A stretch of DNA of 64,000 nucleotides from Olsenella uli (GCF_016900775.1 NZ_JACJKN010000001.1:1-64000); one strand, 5' to 3'; counted from the stretch's first letter, positions 38,342 through 48,214 are shown. Made by a program: numbers and translations. Notes: generated from the letters alone by a model not told the origin.

Positions 38342-39649
38342 GTGGCGGAGAAGCGCGACTTTCTGGACGAGCTTATCGACCTGCAGAGCGACTGGCGCGC
38401 GCTCTCGGACCTGCCCAGCTCGATGGTGAGCTCGATTACGGGCGAGACCGAGCGCAAGGTCTTCAACCCCGCGGACTACAAGGAGAAGCCCTTCGCCAAC
38501 TCCAACCGGTGCCTGCGCGTGGCGTCCGGGCGCGAGGACGTGTGCTCGCGCTGCCTGGAGGCGTGTCCGGTTCACGCGATCACGATTCACAACCAGTCCG
38601 TCCTTCTCGGCGACGACTGCCGCAAGTGCGGGCTGTGCGCCGCGGTGTGCCCCACCGAGACGTTCTCCACGCGCCGCCACACGCCGCGCCAGGTCTATGA
38701 CAAGATCGCCCGCGCGGCCTCGGCCTACGAGCAGTGCTACGTCACGTGCACGCGCGCGCTCAGGCGCGTGCCCAAGGAGAACGAGATCGTGCTCGCGTGC
38801 GTGGGGGCCGTCCCGCGCGACCTGTGGTTCTCGCTCCTTGCGGACTACGACAACATCAACGTCTACCTGCCGGTGGGCATCTGCGATCGCTGCCGCACCA
38901 CCACGGGCGAGGAGGTCTACACCGACGCCATCGGCACTGCGGAGGAGTGGGCGGACGCGGCGCTTGGCCTCGAGGTCGAGGACGCGGCGCTCACGCACGA
39001 GCTCACGCGCGCCTACAAGCGCAGCCAGTTCGTGAGCGGGGCCATCCACTCGGCCGAGCGCCTCGTCACGCGGACCAACCCGGCGCTCGCCGGCGCCAAG
39101 GCGGTGGCCCAGAAGATCTCCGACCACTCCAAGCGGCTCGACCGCCTGCAGCGCGAGCTCGAGGCCGCCGTGGGCGCCAAGACGTCCGCCAACCGCCAGC
39201 GCATGCTCACGCAGAGCCGCAAGCTCATGATGGGCGCGCTCCAGCACGACGAGGGGCTTGCCGACCTGGTGAGGCTCGAGGTCCCGGTGTGCGACTCGTC
39301 GCTCTGCACCATGTGCGGGGACTGCGCCAAGGCGTGCACCACCCGTGCCATCGACCTCGACAAGAAGGGCCGCGTCACGGTACGCAGCCCCTACTGCGTG
39401 AGCTGCGGGGCCTGCGTGGCCGTGTGCGCGGACGGGGCGCTTTCCATGGAGCCGATGGACGTGCACGAGCTCGTGGTGCCGGACAAGGTGGCCGAGGAGG
39501 TCGCGCGCAAGAAGGCGCAGGCCAAGGAGCAGGCGGCAAAGTACCTCGACCAGGGGAAGAAGCAGCTGAACCGCGTGGCGGACGTGCTGGAGAAGCTTGA
39601 CGACTCCGACGCCCCCGCCAGCCTCGCCGCCGAGAAGAGCAAGAAGTAA
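38342..39649 (+). CDS. 4Fe-4S polyferredoxin-type protein of unknown role
   Basis: The 435-residue protein has two pairs of 4Fe-4S motifs, one near the N-terminus (CSRCLEACPVHAI, CRKCGLCAAVCPTE) and one near the C-terminus (CTMCGDCAKACTTRAI, CVSCGACVAVCADGAL). They flank a middle domain with CDRCRTTTGEE and a predicted coiled coil. It probably moves electrons in anaerobic metabolism; the partner is unknown. It starts with GTG at 38342, 6 bases after GGAGAGG. ychF follows 10 nt after its stop. Confidence 0.75.
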   Translation: MAEKRDFLDELIDLQSDWRALSDLPSSMVSSITGETERKVFNPADYKEKPFANSNRCLRVASGREDVCSRCLEACPVHAITIHNQSVLLGDDCRKCGLCAAVCPTETFSTRRHTPRQVYDKIARAASAYEQCYVTCTRALRRVPKENEIVLACVGAVPRDLWFSLLADYDNINVYLPVGICDRCRTTTGEEVYTDAIGTAEEWADAALGLEVEDAALTHELTRAYKRSQFVSGAIHSAERLVTRTNPALAGAKAVAQKISDHSKRLDRLQRELEAAVGAKTSANRQRMLTQSRKLMMGALQHDEGLADLVRLEVPVCDSSLCTMCGDCAKACTTRAIDLDKKGRVTVRSPYCVSCGACVAVCADGALSMEPMDVHELVVPDKVAEEVARKKAQAKEQAAKYLDQGKKQLNRVADVLEKLDDSDAPASLAAEKSKK

Positions 39650-39659
39650 GGAGAAGGAC

Positions 39660-40736
39660 GTGTCGCTTTCCATTGGCATCGTGGGCCTGCCCAACGTGGG
39701 CAAGTCGACGCTTTTCACCGCGCTCACCAAGAAGGGCGGCCTCGCGGCCAACTACCCCTTCGCCACGATCGACCCCAACGTGGGCATCGTCGACGTGCCC
39801 GACGAGCGCCTGGGCAAGCTCGCCGAGATCGTGCACCCCGGGCGCATCGTGCCGGCCACGGTGGAGTTCGTGGACATCGCGGGGCTCGTGAAGGGGGCCA
39901 ACGAGGGCGAGGGCCTGGGCAACCAGTTCCTGGCCAACATCCGCGAGGCCGATGCCATCTGCGAAGTCGTGCGCTACTTCTCAGACCCCAACGTCATGCG
40001 CGAGGTGGGGCGCGTGGGCGACTTCGTCGACCCCGCGGGCGATGCCGAGACCATCATGACCGAGCTCATCCTCGCGGACATCCAGTCCCTGGAGAAGCAG
40101 CTGCCGCGCCTGGAGAAGGAGGCCAAGCGCGACAAGGAGCTTGCGGCCAAGGCCGACGTGGCGCGCCGCCTGCTGGACTGGCTGAACGAGGGCAACCGCG
40201 CCGCGACGATGGAGATGACCGACGAGGAGCGCGCCGAGACCAAGGGCCTCTTCCTGCTCACGATGAAGCCGATCCTCTACGTGGCCAACGTGGACGAGGA
40301 CCAGCTGGGCGAGGAGCTCGCCCCCATCGACGGCGTGACGCCGATTCCCATCTGCGCCAAGGTGGAGGCCGAGCTCTCCGAGCTCGAGCCCGAGGAGGCC
40401 GCCGAGTACCTGGCAGACCTTGGCCTTGAGCGCTCCGGCCTGGAGACGCTCGCCCAGGCGGCGTATCGCCTCCTGGGCCTCCAGAGCTACTTCACCGCGG
40501 GCGAGATGGAGGTCAAGGCCTGGACCGTGCGCGTGGGCGCCAAGGCCCCCGAGGCCGCGGGCGTCATCCACTCCGACTTTGAGCGTGGCTTCATCAAGGC
40601 CGAGGTGGCAAGCTACGAGGACTACGTCACGCTTGGCGGCGAGGCTGGGTGCAAGAACGCCGGCAAGCTCCGCATGGAGGGCAAGGACTACGTGGTGCAG
40701 GACGGCGACGTGATGCACTTCCGCTTCAACGTGTAG
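39660..40736 (+). CDS. ychF: Redox-regulated ATPase/GTPase YchF
   Basis: YchF is a universally conserved Obg-family nucleotidase that binds ribosomes. The 358-residue protein has the P-loop [33 protein letters not shown] in the G4 position (Glu favours ATP) and a C-terminal TGS domain ([20 protein letters not shown]). It starts with GTG at 39660 after AAGGAGAAGG. A family A hairpin begins 25 nt after its stop. Confidence 0.96.
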   Translation: MSLSIGIVGLPNVGKSTLFTALTKKGGLAANYPFATIDPNVGIVDVPDERLGKLAEIVHPGRIVPATVEFVDIAGLVKGANEGEGLGNQFLANIREADAICEVVRYFSDPNVMREVGRVGDFVDPAGDAETIMTELILADIQSLEKQLPRLEKEAKRDKELAAKADVARRLLDWLNEGNRAATMEMTDEERAETKGLFLLTMKPILYVANVDEDQLGEELAPIDGVTPIPICAKVEAELSELEPEEAAEYLADLGLERSGLETLAQAAYRLLGLQSYFTAGEMEVKAWTVRVGAKAPEAAGVIHSDFERGFIKAEVASYEDYVTLGGEAGCKNAGKLRMEGKDYVVQDGDVMHFRFNV

Positions 40737-40760
40737 CGGCCGTCATTTACGCCGCGGGTT

Positions 40761-40836
40761 GGCCCCGACGGCCCCACTCGCAAAGGTGCTTCGCGCTGGG
40801 CGCTCAGGAACCTTTGCGAGTGGGGCCGTCGGGGCC
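40761..40836 (+). repeat. Large perfect hairpin after ychF (family A, copy 3)
   Basis: Arms 40761-40786 and 40811-40836 are a perfect 26-bp inverted repeat (GGCCCCGACGGCCCC start) around a 24-nt loop beginning TGCTTCGCG. Position after the stop, GGCCCCG stem base and CTTCGCG tip resemble the rpsJ and rplX copies, although the middle of the stem is unrelated. It also lies at the end of the oppositely oriented LCP gene. Confidence 0.7.
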
Positions 40837-40932
40837 TCGTCGTAGTGGCGGGCCTTACCGTCTGGGAAAAATGAGTGCGCCCCACACGCTGTGTGCGTGC
40901 GGGGCGCGAGTCGCCGTTCTTCTCGTCTGGCG

Positions 40933-42486
40933 CTACCCGAGGTCGGAGCCCAGGATGGCGACGACGTCGTACTCCGTGGAGTAGGTCCCGTCGTTCTTGT
41001 GAATCTGCGAGGTGCTGAGGCCAAGCGTCTTGGCCACGCCCGCGGCGACGTCCTCGGCGTCCCCGTTGTAGTAGATCTTGGTAGTGGTGACGCCGCTCTC
41101 GTCCGCGTTGCCGGAGACCGCGTCGAAGCCCGCCACGGCGAGGTCCGTCGCCGTGTTGCCCGCGAGCCCGGCGATGCCGGCCGCATTGAGGACGATGACG
41201 TCCCCGGAGTAGGTGGGCTCGACCGAGGGCTCGCCCGCGTCGGTGGAGTCATTGGAGTCCGCGGAGGTTCCGCTGCCGTCCGAGATGTTGGTGCCGCCGC
41301 CGATGGAGCCCGCGACGCCCGCGGTGAAGTCCTGGCTGGCGTCCGAGTACGGGGACTCGCCGGCCTTGACGCGCTCCATCATGGTGTCCCAGGCGTCCTC
41401 GTCCACGATCTCGTACCAGAGGTTGTTGATGTACTCGGAGATGGTGGGAACCTGGCCGGAGTACATGTTGTTGTCCACGTCAAAGCTGCGGAATTGGCCC
41501 ACGAGGCCCACGATGTCGGTCACGCCGAAGTCCGTGGTCACGCTGTTGGCAAGCTCCGAGACCGTGGCGGCCATGGTGGTGAGGTCGCCGAGCGAGAGGA
41601 CCTTCTTCACGATGGCGCCGATGACCATGCGCTGGTTGGCGGCGCGGTAGAAGTCGCCGCCGCCGTACTCGTCGTAGGCGTGGCGCGCGCGGCAGAGGCC
41701 GAGCGCCTCGGCGCCGTTGAGGGTCTGGGTGCCGGCGGGAAGGTCGATGACGGCGTAGTCGTCCTGCACGGCGACGGGCAGCGTGACCTCGATGCCGCCG
41801 ATGGTGTCGACGATGGAGATGAGCTGCTCGAAGTCAATCTCGGCATAGTGGGAGATGTCGACGCCCGCAAAGTCCGAGACCACGTCGACCATGTAGGCCG
41901 CACCGCCGAAGGAGTAGGCGGCGTTGATCTTCTGCTCGCCGTTGGCACCCATGTCGACCATCGTGTCGCGCGGGATGGAGACGAGCGTCACCTTCTGCCC
42001 GGGCGGGTCCACGCGCGCGAGGATGATGGTGTCGGCGCGGAAGTTGGAGGCGTCCGCGCCCCACTCCTCCGAGCGGCCCTCGCTCTTGTCCACGCCCAGG
42101 AGCAGCATGTAGAAGGGCTCCTGGGGCTCCACGGCCACGAGCTGCTGGCGGAGCTCCGCGGAGACGCCCTCGTTGAGGCGGCTGTTGATGTCCGCCAGGT
42201 AGAGCCCGAGCGCGCTGCCCGCGCCGGCGAGAAGAACGAGGACGGTGATGAGGAAGACCTTCAGGACGCGCCCGCGGCCCTTCCGGCGCTGGCGGCGCTT
42301 GTAGGCGTCAACGCCGTCGGCGCGCGAGGGCGCGCTCCTCACCGCGCTGCCCGCAGGGGCGGAGCGGCGGCCGGAGCCGTGGGTCTGCACGACGGGCTGC
42401 GGCTGCGACACCCCTCCGTAGCGGCTCTCCGAGAGGCGCGCCTGCTCCGCGCTGGTCATGCGCTTGTGCTTTTTCCTGTCGGGCAC
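40933..42486 (-). CDS. LCP family cell-wall glycopolymer ligase with LytR C-terminal domain
   Basis: LCP proteins transfer undecaprenyl-linked glycopolymers onto peptidoglycan. The 517-residue protein has a basic cytoplasmic N-terminus, one transmembrane segment (about 76-98), and the LCP domain with LLLGVDKSEG, RADTIILARVDP, the catalytic-region VSIPRDTMVDM and NQRMVIGAIV. After a Ser/Gly/Asp linker comes a LytR_C domain (VIVLNAAGIAGLAGNTATDL). It runs opposite to ychF and guaA. Confidence 0.92.
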   Translation of the reverse strand: MPDRKKHKRMTSAEQARLSESRYGGVSQPQPVVQTHGSGRRSAPAGSAVRSAPSRADGVDAYKRRQRRKGRGRVLKVFLITVLVLLAGAGSALGLYLADINSRLNEGVSAELRQQLVAVEPQEPFYMLLLGVDKSEGRSEEWGADASNFRADTIILARVDPPGQKVTLVSIPRDTMVDMGANGEQKINAAYSFGGAAYMVDVVSDFAGVDISHYAEIDFEQLISIVDTIGGIEVTLPVAVQDDYAVIDLPAGTQTLNGAEALGLCRARHAYDEYGGGDFYRAANQRMVIGAIVKKVLSLGDLTTMAATVSELANSVTTDFGVTDIVGLVGQFRSFDVDNNMYSGQVPTISEYINNLWYEIVDEDAWDTMMERVKAGESPYSDASQDFTAGVAGSIGGGTNISDGSGTSADSNDSTDAGEPSVEPTYSGDVIVLNAAGIAGLAGNTATDLAVAGFDAVSGNADESGVTTTKIYYNGDAEDVAAGVAKTLGLSTSQIHKNDGTYSTEYDVVAILGSDLG

Positions 42487-42679
42487 GAGGGACCCTTCTG
42501 TCGTAGGGGGCGTGAGGGCCCCGCAAGCGGCATAGATACAATCTCAGAATGATACGAAAGCAAGATGTAAGGCGCATGAAGACCAGCGGAATCGTGCGGA
42601 CTCTTACGAAAATGCAATAATGGTAAAGATTTGTGCCCATCGCGCGCCGGCGGCGCGTGGCGAGAAGACCGGAGGTTCT

Positions 42680-44269
42680 ATGAGCGAGGCTACGCCCAAG
42701 CAGTTCGTGGCGGTCCTGGACTTTGGCGCCCAGTACGGGCAGCTGATCGCGCGCCGCGTGCGCGACCTGCACGTGTACTCGGAGATCGTGCCCTGCGACA
42801 TCTCGGCCGAGGAGCTTGCGGCGATGGCTCCCTCCGCGCTGATCCTCTCCGGCGGCCCGGCGAGCGTGTATGCCGAGGACGCGCCGAGCGTGGACCCCAA
42901 GATCTTCTCGCTGGGCGTGCCCGTGCTGGGCTTTTGCTACGGCCACCAGATCATGGCAGTGACGCTGGGCGGCGAGGTCGCGCACTCCGAGGTGGGCGAG
43001 TACGGGCCGGCGCAGGTCGTGCGCAGCGGCGAGTCCGCGCTCTTTGCGGGGACGCCCGACGAGCAGACCGTGTGGATGAGCCACCGCGACGCCGTGAGCC
43101 GCGTGCCCGAGGGGTTTGTTGTCACCTCGTCCACGGACGTGTGCCCGGTGGCGTCCATGGAGTGCGCCTCTCGCAAGCTGTACTCCACGCAGTTCCACCC
43201 GGAGGTGCGCCACACCGAGCACGGGCGCACGCTGCTGGAGAACTTCCTCTTTGGCATCTGCGGGCTTGAGGCCACGTGGACCATGGACAACATCATTGAC
43301 GAGAAGGTCGCGGAGATTCGCGCGCAGGTGGGCGACCGCAAGGTCATTCTGGGCCTTTCCGGCGGCGTGGACTCCTCCGTGGTGGCCGCGCTCGTGCACC
43401 GCGCGATTGGCGACCAGCTGACCTGCGTCTTTGTGAACCACGGGATGCTGCGCAAGGGCGAGCCGGAGATGGTCGAGGAGGTCTTCCGCGACCAGTTCCA
43501 GGTGCCGCTCGTGCACGTGCACGCCGAGCAGCGCTACGAGCGCCTGCTCGCCGGCGTGACCGAGCCGGAGGAGAAGCGCCGTCGGATTGGCTCCGAGTTC
43601 TGGAAGGTCTTCTTCGACGAGGCGCAGCGCATCGGCGGCGTGGAGATGCTCGCGCAGGGCACCATCTACCCGGACATCATCGAGTCCGGCGCGCGCAAGA
43701 CGGGCGGCAAGGCGTCCACGATCAAGAGCCACCACAACCTGATCCCCTTCCCCGAGGGCGTGCACTTTGACCTCATCGAGCCGCTCGATCACTTCTTCAA
43801 GGATGAGGTGCGCGAGCTGGGCGTGGCGCTGGGCCTGCCGGACCGCATGGTCTACCGTCAACCGTTCCCGGGCCCGGGCCTGGCGATCCGCATCATCGGC
43901 GAGGTGACCTCCGAGAAGCTGGAGATTCTCAAGAACGCCGACGCCATCGTGCGCGAGGAGCTGGACGCCTACAACGAGCGCCTCTTCGAGGAGACCGGCG
44001 AGCGCAACTCCGAGCACAGCTGCTGGCAGTACTTTGCCGTGCTGCCGGACATCCGCAGCGTGGGCGTCATGGGCGACGAGCGCACCTACGCGCGCCCGGT
44101 GATCGTGCGCGCCGTGGAGTCGAGCGACGCGATGACCGCGGACTGGGCGAAGCTGCCGTACGATGTGATCGGCCGCATCTCCTCGCGGATTGTGGCCGAG
44201 GTGCCGGGCGTGAACCGCGTGGTGTATGACGTCACGCCCAAGCCGCCCGCCACGATAGAGTGGGAATAG
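42680..44269 (+). CDS. guaA: GMP synthase (glutamine-hydrolysing)
   Basis: GuaA converts XMP to GMP using glutamine and ATP. The 529-residue protein has a class I glutaminase domain with the Cys in LGFCYGHQIMA and His in TQFHPEVRH. The ATP-PPase domain has LSGGVDSSVVAALVH, followed by the dimerisation domain with RQPFPGPGLAIRIIGE. The ATG at 42680 follows GGAGG. It is divergent from the LCP gene across a 193-bp spacer in which I see no guanine-type riboswitch. Confidence 0.97.
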   Translation: MSEATPKQFVAVLDFGAQYGQLIARRVRDLHVYSEIVPCDISAEELAAMAPSALILSGGPASVYAEDAPSVDPKIFSLGVPVLGFCYGHQIMAVTLGGEVAHSEVGEYGPAQVVRSGESALFAGTPDEQTVWMSHRDAVSRVPEGFVVTSSTDVCPVASMECASRKLYSTQFHPEVRHTEHGRTLLENFLFGICGLEATWTMDNIIDEKVAEIRAQVGDRKVILGLSGGVDSSVVAALVHRAIGDQLTCVFVNHGMLRKGEPEMVEEVFRDQFQVPLVHVHAEQRYERLLAGVTEPEEKRRRIGSEFWKVFFDEAQRIGGVEMLAQGTIYPDIIESGARKTGGKASTIKSHHNLIPFPEGVHFDLIEPLDHFFKDEVRELGVALGLPDRMVYRQPFPGPGLAIRIIGEVTSEKLEILKNADAIVREELDAYNERLFEETGERNSEHSCWQYFAVLPDIRSVGVMGDERTYARPVIVRAVESSDAMTADWAKLPYDVIGRISSRIVAEVPGVNRVVYDVTPKPPATIEWE

Positions 44270-44282
44270 CAAATCTGTCAGT

Positions 44283-44374
44283 TATGGGGGTATAAATCGT
44301 CAATTCTGATAAAAATACCCCGATAAACTCGGCATTCGCTATACTGGCCCCAATTGAGAGATTGGGGCCAGTAT
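44283..44374 (+). promoter_or_regulatory. Two operator-like dyads overlapping the promoter and start of the AAA gene
   Basis: The first dyad (44283-44293 with 44315-44325, TATGGGGGTAT start) has 10 of 11 matches. The second (44341-44354 with 44361-44374, ATACTGGCCCCAAT) is a perfect 14-bp repeat with 6 nt between arms. A TATACT -10 (44340-44345) overlaps the second left arm, and the ATG (44373) begins in its right arm. This looks like tight repression or a start-codon-masking hairpin. Confidence 0.55.
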
Positions 44375-45641
44375 GCGTTTGTTCAAGCGAGATAACTACC
44401 TCGAGAAGATCCGCGGGTTCTATCACGATGACGGCGTGATAAAGGTGCTCACCGGAGTGCGCCGGTGCGGCAAGTCGTGCCTCATGCAGACCATCGCCGA
44501 GGAGCTCAAGGAGACAGGGGTCCGGGAGGACCGCATCATCTACCTCGACCTCGATCGGTATGGCTTCCACTCGGTGAAGACGCCAGACCAACTCGAGGCG
44601 CTGATTAAGCCCGCGCTCAAGATCGATGGCATAAAGTACCTCTTCATCGACGAGATACAGAACGTCGAGGGTTTCGAGGAGGTCGTGAACGAGTTCCGCG
44701 CCGAGGGTGGATTCTCCATCTTCATTACCGGCTCGAACTCCTACCTGCTCTCTGGCGAGCTGGCCACCAAGCTAACGGGGCGCTACGTCGAGTTCGAGGT
44801 GCAGACGCTCAGCTTCAAGGAGTACCAAGAGATGAAGCGCTTCCTTGGGCAGGCGGTCGATTCCAACCCCGTGGCCGAGCTCGACCGCTACATCCTTGAG
44901 GGAGGCTTTCCCAAGGCGCTCGACTATCCCAAGATGGCCGACAAGCGCGTCTACGTGAGCTCCGTCATCAGGGAGATTTTCGAGAAGGACATCCGCCGGC
45001 GCGTGAAGGTGAAGAACGTCTCGGTCTTCAACCGGGTGCGCGACTACGTCATCAACAACTTCGGCGCGACAACCTCGCTCACGAACATCCTCTCGGACCT
45101 CGAGCAGCAGGGCATTCGCATCAAGCGCGAGACGCTCAACCGCTACCTCCAGATACTCGAGGACGCCAAGATCATCAGCAAATGCGCGCGCTTCGACATG
45201 AAGTCGCGCAAGTCTCTCCAGGGCGAGCAGAAGTACTACCTCGCCGACCTCAGCTTCTACTTCGCGCTCAACACGGACAACCGCATCAACTATGGGTCCG
45301 TGCTCGAGAACATCGTATACAACTACGCCCGGAGCCTGGGCTACGAGGTGAGCGTGGGGCGCATCGGCAAGCTCGAGTGCGACTTCGTCCTGCGGTCGCC
45401 CGAGATGGAGTACGCCTACGTGCAGGTGGCGATGACCATAATGAACGATCGGAAGACCGAGGACCGCGAGTACCGTCCGCTCGAGCAGATTCGTGACAAC
45501 TGGCCTAAGTTCGTCATCACGCGTAGCGACCCCATTCAGCACCGCGGCGGCATCGTGCACGAGAACGTGACGGAGCTGATCAGGGAGGGCCGGACGTTCG
45601 GGCCGGCGCAACCGAACGTTTCAGTGGGGGCAGGCTACTAG
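44373..45641 (+). CDS. AAA ATPase with DUF4143-type C-terminus
   Basis: This is a widespread accessory ATPase family of unknown function. The 422-residue protein has Walker A GVRRCGKSCLMQ, Walker B KYLFIDEIQN, the sensor-like FITGSNSYLLSGELATKLTG and a nuclease-like DUF4143 region with GKLECDFVLRSP. There is no separate ribosome site: the ATG is in the right arm of a 14-bp dyad. The following 830 bp are AT-richer and gene-free, consistent with an acquired patch. Confidence 0.85.
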   Translation: MRLFKRDNYLEKIRGFYHDDGVIKVLTGVRRCGKSCLMQTIAEELKETGVREDRIIYLDLDRYGFHSVKTPDQLEALIKPALKIDGIKYLFIDEIQNVEGFEEVVNEFRAEGGFSIFITGSNSYLLSGELATKLTGRYVEFEVQTLSFKEYQEMKRFLGQAVDSNPVAELDRYILEGGFPKALDYPKMADKRVYVSSVIREIFEKDIRRRVKVKNVSVFNRVRDYVINNFGATTSLTNILSDLEQQGIRIKRETLNRYLQILEDAKIISKCARFDMKSRKSLQGEQKYYLADLSFYFALNTDNRINYGSVLENIVYNYARSLGYEVSVGRIGKLECDFVLRSPEMEYAYVQVAMTIMNDRKTEDREYRPLEQIRDNWPKFVITRSDPIQHRGGIVHENVTELIREGRTFGPAQPNVSVGAGY

Positions 45642-46470
45642 GAAGTTACTCTTACCTACTTGTCCTACTCTTACCCGCTCCAATCGCTTTGCAAGACGGC
45701 ATGTCATGGAGCTGAGCTGCGGGCTTCTATTCTGATGATGGTCGGGTTGTTTACTGGCCACCCTTACCCACTCGAACCTACTTTTACCTCTCTGCCTTTT
45801 GGGCCGAGTAGGTAAAAGCTCGTGGATGCCACAAAAATGCGGTCGAAGGCGCAGGCGCCCACGACCGCTAAAAGCCCAAAGGCTTTTCACAATGTGATTA
45901 TTGTATCACGCCGATTGACGCGCTGCTCGGCGGTCCCAACTCCGCAAGCCAATGAGAAGAAGCGGCTCCGTTGAGTTTATTATTGAGTTTAGTTCAGGCA
46001 TCCGAAAACCGCCTGATTTTGGTAAATGGGGAGACGACAGCACACCACGTAGACGAGAGACCATGGGCATGCACGATTTGATTACTGAGTAGGAATAGAA
46101 AATTTAACCAAATTAGGTGCGTTGACAGGGAGTCGCGGAAGTTCTGCAGCCTCCTTTTCTACTTTCTGATGCTGGCGAGGCTGAATCCGGCAGGTTCGAC
46201 CACTCACGGGTCTTCTCGTGCGCGCCGCGGCTGGCCTTGGTGAGTGCTCCCGGGACAAGAGCTGATTTGATTTTACAATTTATCACATTCAAAACCATGT
46301 GGTAATCAGACTCCGGAGCGCGGAAATGACCGATTAGTCACGGTTGGTACATTCTCTAGAAGTAGATAAAATATCTTATTTGTATCCGGGGCGATTTCAA
46401 CTGCGTCTCAGCTCGGCCGCCCGGCAGCGTGCTACGATGCCCCAAAGCCCATCCTGCCAAGGAGGACCTC
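45642..46470. other. Gene-poor, AT-richer spacer, probably decayed accessory DNA
   Basis: I find no supported gene here. Visible structure: repeated pyrimidine tracts CTCTTACCTACTTGTCC and CTACTCTTACCC near 45650-45675; CTTTTACCT (45781-45789) paired with AGGTAAAAG (45810-45818); and, read on the minus strand around 45838-45890, two hairpins (AAAAGCC/GGGCTTTT and GCGGTCG/CGACCGC) followed by ATTTTTG, which resembles a minus-strand terminator. Short frames of 46-89 residues occur but have no ribosome sites or family resemblance. Confidence 0.5.
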
Positions 46471-47520
46471 ATGAAAGCGCTGGTGCATGACGGCCAGGGA
46501 AACATCGCGCTTCTCGACCGGCCGCGTCCGCGGCTGGCGGAGCCCACGGACGCCATCGTGCGGGTGACGCGCTCGACCATCTGTACGAGCGACCTGCACA
46601 TCATGCGCGGCGCCGTGCCGCGCGCCAAGCCGGACACGGTGCTTGGCCACGAGTTCGTGGGCGTGGTCGAGGAGGTGGGCTCGGGCGTGAGGTCCTTCTC
46701 GCCCGGCGACCGCGTGGCCGTGAACTGCGAGACCTTCTGCGGCGAGTGCTTCTTCTGCCGGCGCGGCTGGGTCAACAACTGCGAGCGCGGCGGCTGGCTT
46801 CTGGGCTGCACCATCGACGGCTGCCAGGCGGAGTACGTGCGCGTGCCGTATGCTGACAACGCCTTTACGCGCATTCCGGACGGCGTCTCGGACGAGGACG
46901 CGCTCTTTCTGGGTGACATCCTGGCCACGGGCTGGTGGGGAGCGCGTCTGGCGGAGATAGAGCCCGACTCCACCGTCGCGGTGATCGGGGCGGGCCCGGT
47001 GGGGCTCACCACCATGATGTGCGCGCGGCTGGCCAGCCCGTCGCAGGTCATTGCCCTTGATGTGGACGAGCCGCGTCTTGAGCTCGCGCGGGAGCGCGGC
47101 CTTGCGGATGTTGCCATCAGCCCTGCCGAGAAAGACCTCGATGATGTTGAGCGCCTCGTGCGCGCGGCGACCGGCGGGCGCGGCGCGGATGCCGTGATCG
47201 AGGCTGCGGGCGGCGACGACACCTTCGAGATGGCGTGGCGCATCGCCCGGCCCAACGCCGCCGTGGTGCTCTCCGCCATGTATGAGCGTGACCAGACCCT
47301 GCCACTGCCGAGCATGTACGGCAAGAACCTCACGTTCAAGACCGGCGGCGTGGACGCGTGCGGCCTCGACGAGGTGATGGCGCTCATTGCCGCGGGCAAG
47401 CTGGATACAAGCCTCCTCATCTCGCGTCGCTACCCGCTGAACGATATCTTGGACGCCTATCGTGCCTTCGAGGCGCACGAGGACGGCTGCCTCAAGGTCG
47501 TCATCACGCCGCGGGAGTAA
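46471..47520 (+). CDS. Zinc-dependent alcohol dehydrogenase, MDR family
   Basis: It is a medium-chain dehydrogenase using NAD(P)H. The 349-residue protein has catalytic zinc ligands in STICTSDLHI and LGHEFVG, a structural-zinc loop ETFCGECFFCRRGWVNNC, and the Rossmann motif VIGAGPVGLTT. Its length and CTSDLH start resemble secondary-alcohol dehydrogenases; the substrate is unknown. The ATG at 46471 follows AAGGAGG. Confidence 0.88.
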   Translation: MKALVHDGQGNIALLDRPRPRLAEPTDAIVRVTRSTICTSDLHIMRGAVPRAKPDTVLGHEFVGVVEEVGSGVRSFSPGDRVAVNCETFCGECFFCRRGWVNNCERGGWLLGCTIDGCQAEYVRVPYADNAFTRIPDGVSDEDALFLGDILATGWWGARLAEIEPDSTVAVIGAGPVGLTTMMCARLASPSQVIALDVDEPRLELARERGLADVAISPAEKDLDDVERLVRAATGGRGADAVIEAAGGDDTFEMAWRIARPNAAVVLSAMYERDQTLPLPSMYGKNLTFKTGGVDACGLDEVMALIAAGKLDTSLLISRRYPLNDILDAYRAFEAHEDGCLKVVITPRE

Positions 47521-47603
47521 CGGGGCTGGCGTTCTTCTCGCTGGGCCTCGCAAGGTACAGTAGATACAAGCATTCGCAGCGTGCGGCCTCGGAGGTGTGC
47601 TCG

Positions 47604-48214
47604 ATGATCCTTGAGAGCAAGCTCGGGATTACCAGTGACGTCGAGCTCGCTCGTGAGGGGGAGCGCCTGACCAAGCTCCGTGCCCTCGAGCTGTACGACA
47701 CGGGGCTTCTTAGCTCCCTTGAGGTCGGGACCTTTGCCGGGATCGCCAAGATTCACGGCTATCTGCTCCAAGACATCTACGAGTTTGCCGGCGAGCCGCG
47801 CACGGTGAACACTCCAAGGGCAGCTTTCGCTTTGCATCCGTGATGTATCTGGACTCGGCCCTCAGGGCAATCGACAAGATGCCCCAGTCCACGTTTGACC
47901 AGATTGTCGAGAAGTACGTGGAGATGAACGTTGCCCACCCCTTCCGGGAGGGCAACGGACGGAGCGCTCGCATCTGGCTCGACTGCATGCTCAAACATGA
48001 GCTTGGCGTAGTCGTTGATTGGAGCCAGGTGGACCGAGGGGACTGCCCGCTTGCCATGGAGCGGAGTCCCGTGCGCGATAGGGAGATAAAGCTCCCGCTC
48101 AAAGAGGCGCTGACGGACGCCGTTGTTGACCGCCAGGTCTACATGAAGGGCATCGACGCCAGCTATCGCTACGAGGGGTATGCGACCTACTCCATGGAAG
48201 AGCTGGATCGCTAG
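47604..48214 (+). pseudogene. Fic family protein, frameshifted
   Basis: Fic enzymes AMPylate target proteins. Codons from the ATG at 47604 read as a Fic N-terminus as far as EFAGEPRTVNT (47813). The remainder (KGSFRFASVMYLDSALRAI onward) continues in another frame from 47816, implying one missing base at about 47811-47816. The rest is intact: HPFREGNGRSARIW is the catalytic motif, and SYRYEG near the C-terminus fits the inhibitory (S/T)xxxE(G/N) helix of class III Fic proteins. Either the gene is recently broken or this is a sequencing error. Confidence 0.8.

Noticed and set aside
40891-42552. Long + strand frame opposite the LCP gene
   Set aside because: It has a Val/Asp/His-rich shadow composition; the minus strand encodes a complete LCP protein with known motifs.
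42487-42679. Purine riboswitch upstream of guaA
   Set aside because: I looked for the paired-loop guanine aptamer core and saw none.
45621-45890. 89-residue minus-strand frame
   Set aside because: It overlaps two hairpins and the end of the AAA gene, has no ribosome site and resembles no family.
45952-46092. 46-residue + strand frame starting MRRSGSVEF
   Set aside because: There is no ribosome site and no recognisable motif; it sits in eroded DNA.
46113-46298. 61-residue minus-strand frame
   Set aside because: No ribosome site and no family resemblance; it may be a fragment of a lost gene, but this cannot be supported.
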